Below are positions 6,546 to 7,356 of a stretch of 7,356 nucleotides of DNA, one piece after another (the stretch's first letter is position 1; each line of letters begins with the position of its first letter). A program made the position numbers and the translations under genes. The notes beneath the pieces were generated by a model that saw only the letters and a list, made by a program, of their open reading frames with translations, made no database searches and was not told where the DNA came from. The stretch comes from Clostridiales bacterium (lineage in GTDB: Bacteria > Bacillota > Clostridia > Lachnospirales > WQUN01), in the NCBI GenBank assembly GCA_031289625.1, contig JAITPB010000115.1:1-7356 (forward strand). The letters run 5' to 3'.

Positions 6546-7356
6546 GTGAAACGATTTGTAAAAATTCTCCTGCTCATTCTGGCGGCGGCGGCCATTGGCG
6601 CTGGCGTCTACCTAAACATGAACAAAACGCTCAACGTCAGTGCGATTGTCATGACGCCGGAAACCGCGCGCCTCACCTTTACGGAGCAAGGCGTGGTGGA
6701 TTATGAGGATCAAGTGAGCATTTACCCGCCCCTGGGCGGTAAAATTTTGGAGATCTATGTAACCGAAGGGCAGGTAATCAGCGCGGGGGATCCCATCTGC
6801 ACAATCGACGACTCGGGCACGGCGCTTGCCGTCAGCAAAGCCGAGGCCCAAATCAGCAGCCTGGAGGCGCAGATCGACAGTCAGGAGGCGCAGATAGGCA
6901 GCCTGAAGGCGCAGATAGGCAGCCTGGAAGCGCAGAAGAGGAACCTGGATTCCGAGACGGCCAAGCAAAAAGACGCCTTAGTTACGCAGAAAAACAACCT
7001 GGCCAAAGAACTGGACGCTCTAAACGCCCAGCAAAGCAGCGTCAGAGTTTCCAAAGAGGAGCGGCTGCGCCTGCAGAATATCATCCTGGATCAGAACCTG
7101 GCGGATATTGAACGGCTGACCGCAGATTACAACAATATCAAAACGCTCTACGACGGCGGCGTGATTCCGGAAAAAGATCTGGAAGCCAGCGAAAAAGCAT
7201 TAGACGCGGCCAAAGCGCAGTATGACCAGAATCAACAGCAGCTTCAAATGATCGCGAACGGGGACGCGCAGTCCAACGAGGAGTCTTTTGCCGCCAGCCG
7301 CGGCGCTCTTCAGGAACAGTTGAACGGCATTGACACGTCGCTCTCCAAAGATTATT
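6546..7356 (+). CDS. HlyD/RND-type membrane fusion (adaptor) protein of the ABC exporter (partial, 3' end outside window)
   Basis: An open frame of 270 codons runs from a GTG at 6546 to the window edge. AAAGGGA lies 5 nt before the start. An uncleaved N-terminal helix (about 6-22, ILLLILAAAAIGAGVYL after KRFVK) anchors the protein. Next is a short beta segment, then the first half of a lipoyl-type domain (about 48-90: QGVVDYEDQVSIYPPLGGKI then VTEGQVISAGDPI). A long coiled-coil hairpin begins near residue 95. NIKTLYDGGVIPEKDLEAS (197-215), followed by EKALDAAKAQY, matches the helix-turn region typical of RND/MacA-type adaptors. The first helix contains heptad repeats (102-136). The second half of the lipoyl domain and the beta-barrel lie beyond the window. 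The gene follows the permease by 1 nt, giving the ATPase-permease-adaptor order of MacAB/YknXYZ-like exporters, although the gene order differs. In a monoderm cell it would act on the outer face of the membrane. Family assignment is firm. Confidence 0.92.
   Translation, partial: MKRFVKILLLILAAAAIGAGVYLNMNKTLNVSAIVMTPETARLTFTEQGVVDYEDQVSIYPPLGGKILEIYVTEGQVISAGDPICTIDDSGTALAVSKAEAQISSLEAQIDSQEAQIGSLKAQIGSLEAQKRNLDSETAKQKDALVTQKNNLAKELDALNAQQSSVRVSKEERLRLQNIILDQNLADIERLTADYNNIKTLYDGGVIPEKDLEASEKALDAAKAQYDQNQQQLQMIANGDAQSNEESFAASRGALQEQLNGIDTSLSKDY
6849..6953 (+). repeat. In-frame 21-bp tandem repeats coding heptads in the adaptor coiled coil
   Basis: Five consecutive 21-bp units start at 6849, 6870, 6891, 6912 and 6933. 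They encode QISSLEA, QIDSQEA, QIGSLKA, QIGSLEA and QKRNLDS (residues 102-136). Units 3 and 4 differ at only two bases; the fifth is degenerate. The unit is exactly one coiled-coil heptad, so gain or loss of copies would lengthen or shorten the helix without a frameshift. Confidence 0.85.

Overview
The window looks like chromosomal DNA of a Firmicute, most likely a clostridial anaerobe. This rests on three things: a HD-fused Ppx/GppA phosphatase, a Gram-positive-style two-HKD cardiolipin synthase, and an ABC ATPase / FtsX permease / adaptor operon of the kind common in Clostridia. Shine-Dalgarno sites are strong and purine-rich, base composition is near balanced, and GTG starts are frequent. 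The genus cannot be fixed from the sequence, and a diderm Firmicute (Negativicutes) is not excluded.

Left half, minus strand (1-2707): an operon reads leftward from about 2718. Its first gene is a full-length cardiolipin synthase (cls). After an 18-bp gap comes a Ppx/GppA-type phosphatase with a C-terminal HD domain, cut by the left edge. The phosphatase has a strikingly degenerate second phosphate-binding loop. The pair joins membrane phospholipid synthesis with polyphosphate or (p)ppGpp-type phosphate metabolism.

Centre (2708-2894): a compact divergent control region. Two sigma-A-like promoters lie back to back, with -35 boxes only 4 bp apart. The rightward one has a perfect extended -10. 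The rightward transcript would carry a leader of about 100 nt with two hairpins. One is a 15-bp stem that resembles an extragenic palindromic repeat. The other has an 8-bp stem that ends 2 nt before the Shine-Dalgarno site.

Right half, plus strand (2895-7356): a small, lysine-rich, single-pass membrane protein that I do not recognise is followed by a tightly packed tripartite exporter. The parts are a MacB/LolD-type ATPase, an 8-TM permease with two FtsX domains that overlaps it by 4 bp, and a membrane-anchored HlyD/RND-type adaptor starting 1 nt later and cut by the right edge. The ATPase would power conformational change in the permease, and the adaptor would gate or extend the pathway outside the membrane. 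The cargo is unknown; lipid, peptide or drug export are the usual roles. I see no terminator between the small membrane protein and the exporter genes, so all four may be co-transcribed.

I found no RNA genes, CRISPR arrays, insertion sequences or clear pseudogenes. The window is mostly ordinary gene content. The points worth a second look are the degenerate phosphatase loop, the structured divergent leader, the unknown small membrane protein, and an in-frame 21-bp tandem repeat in the adaptor coiled coil.
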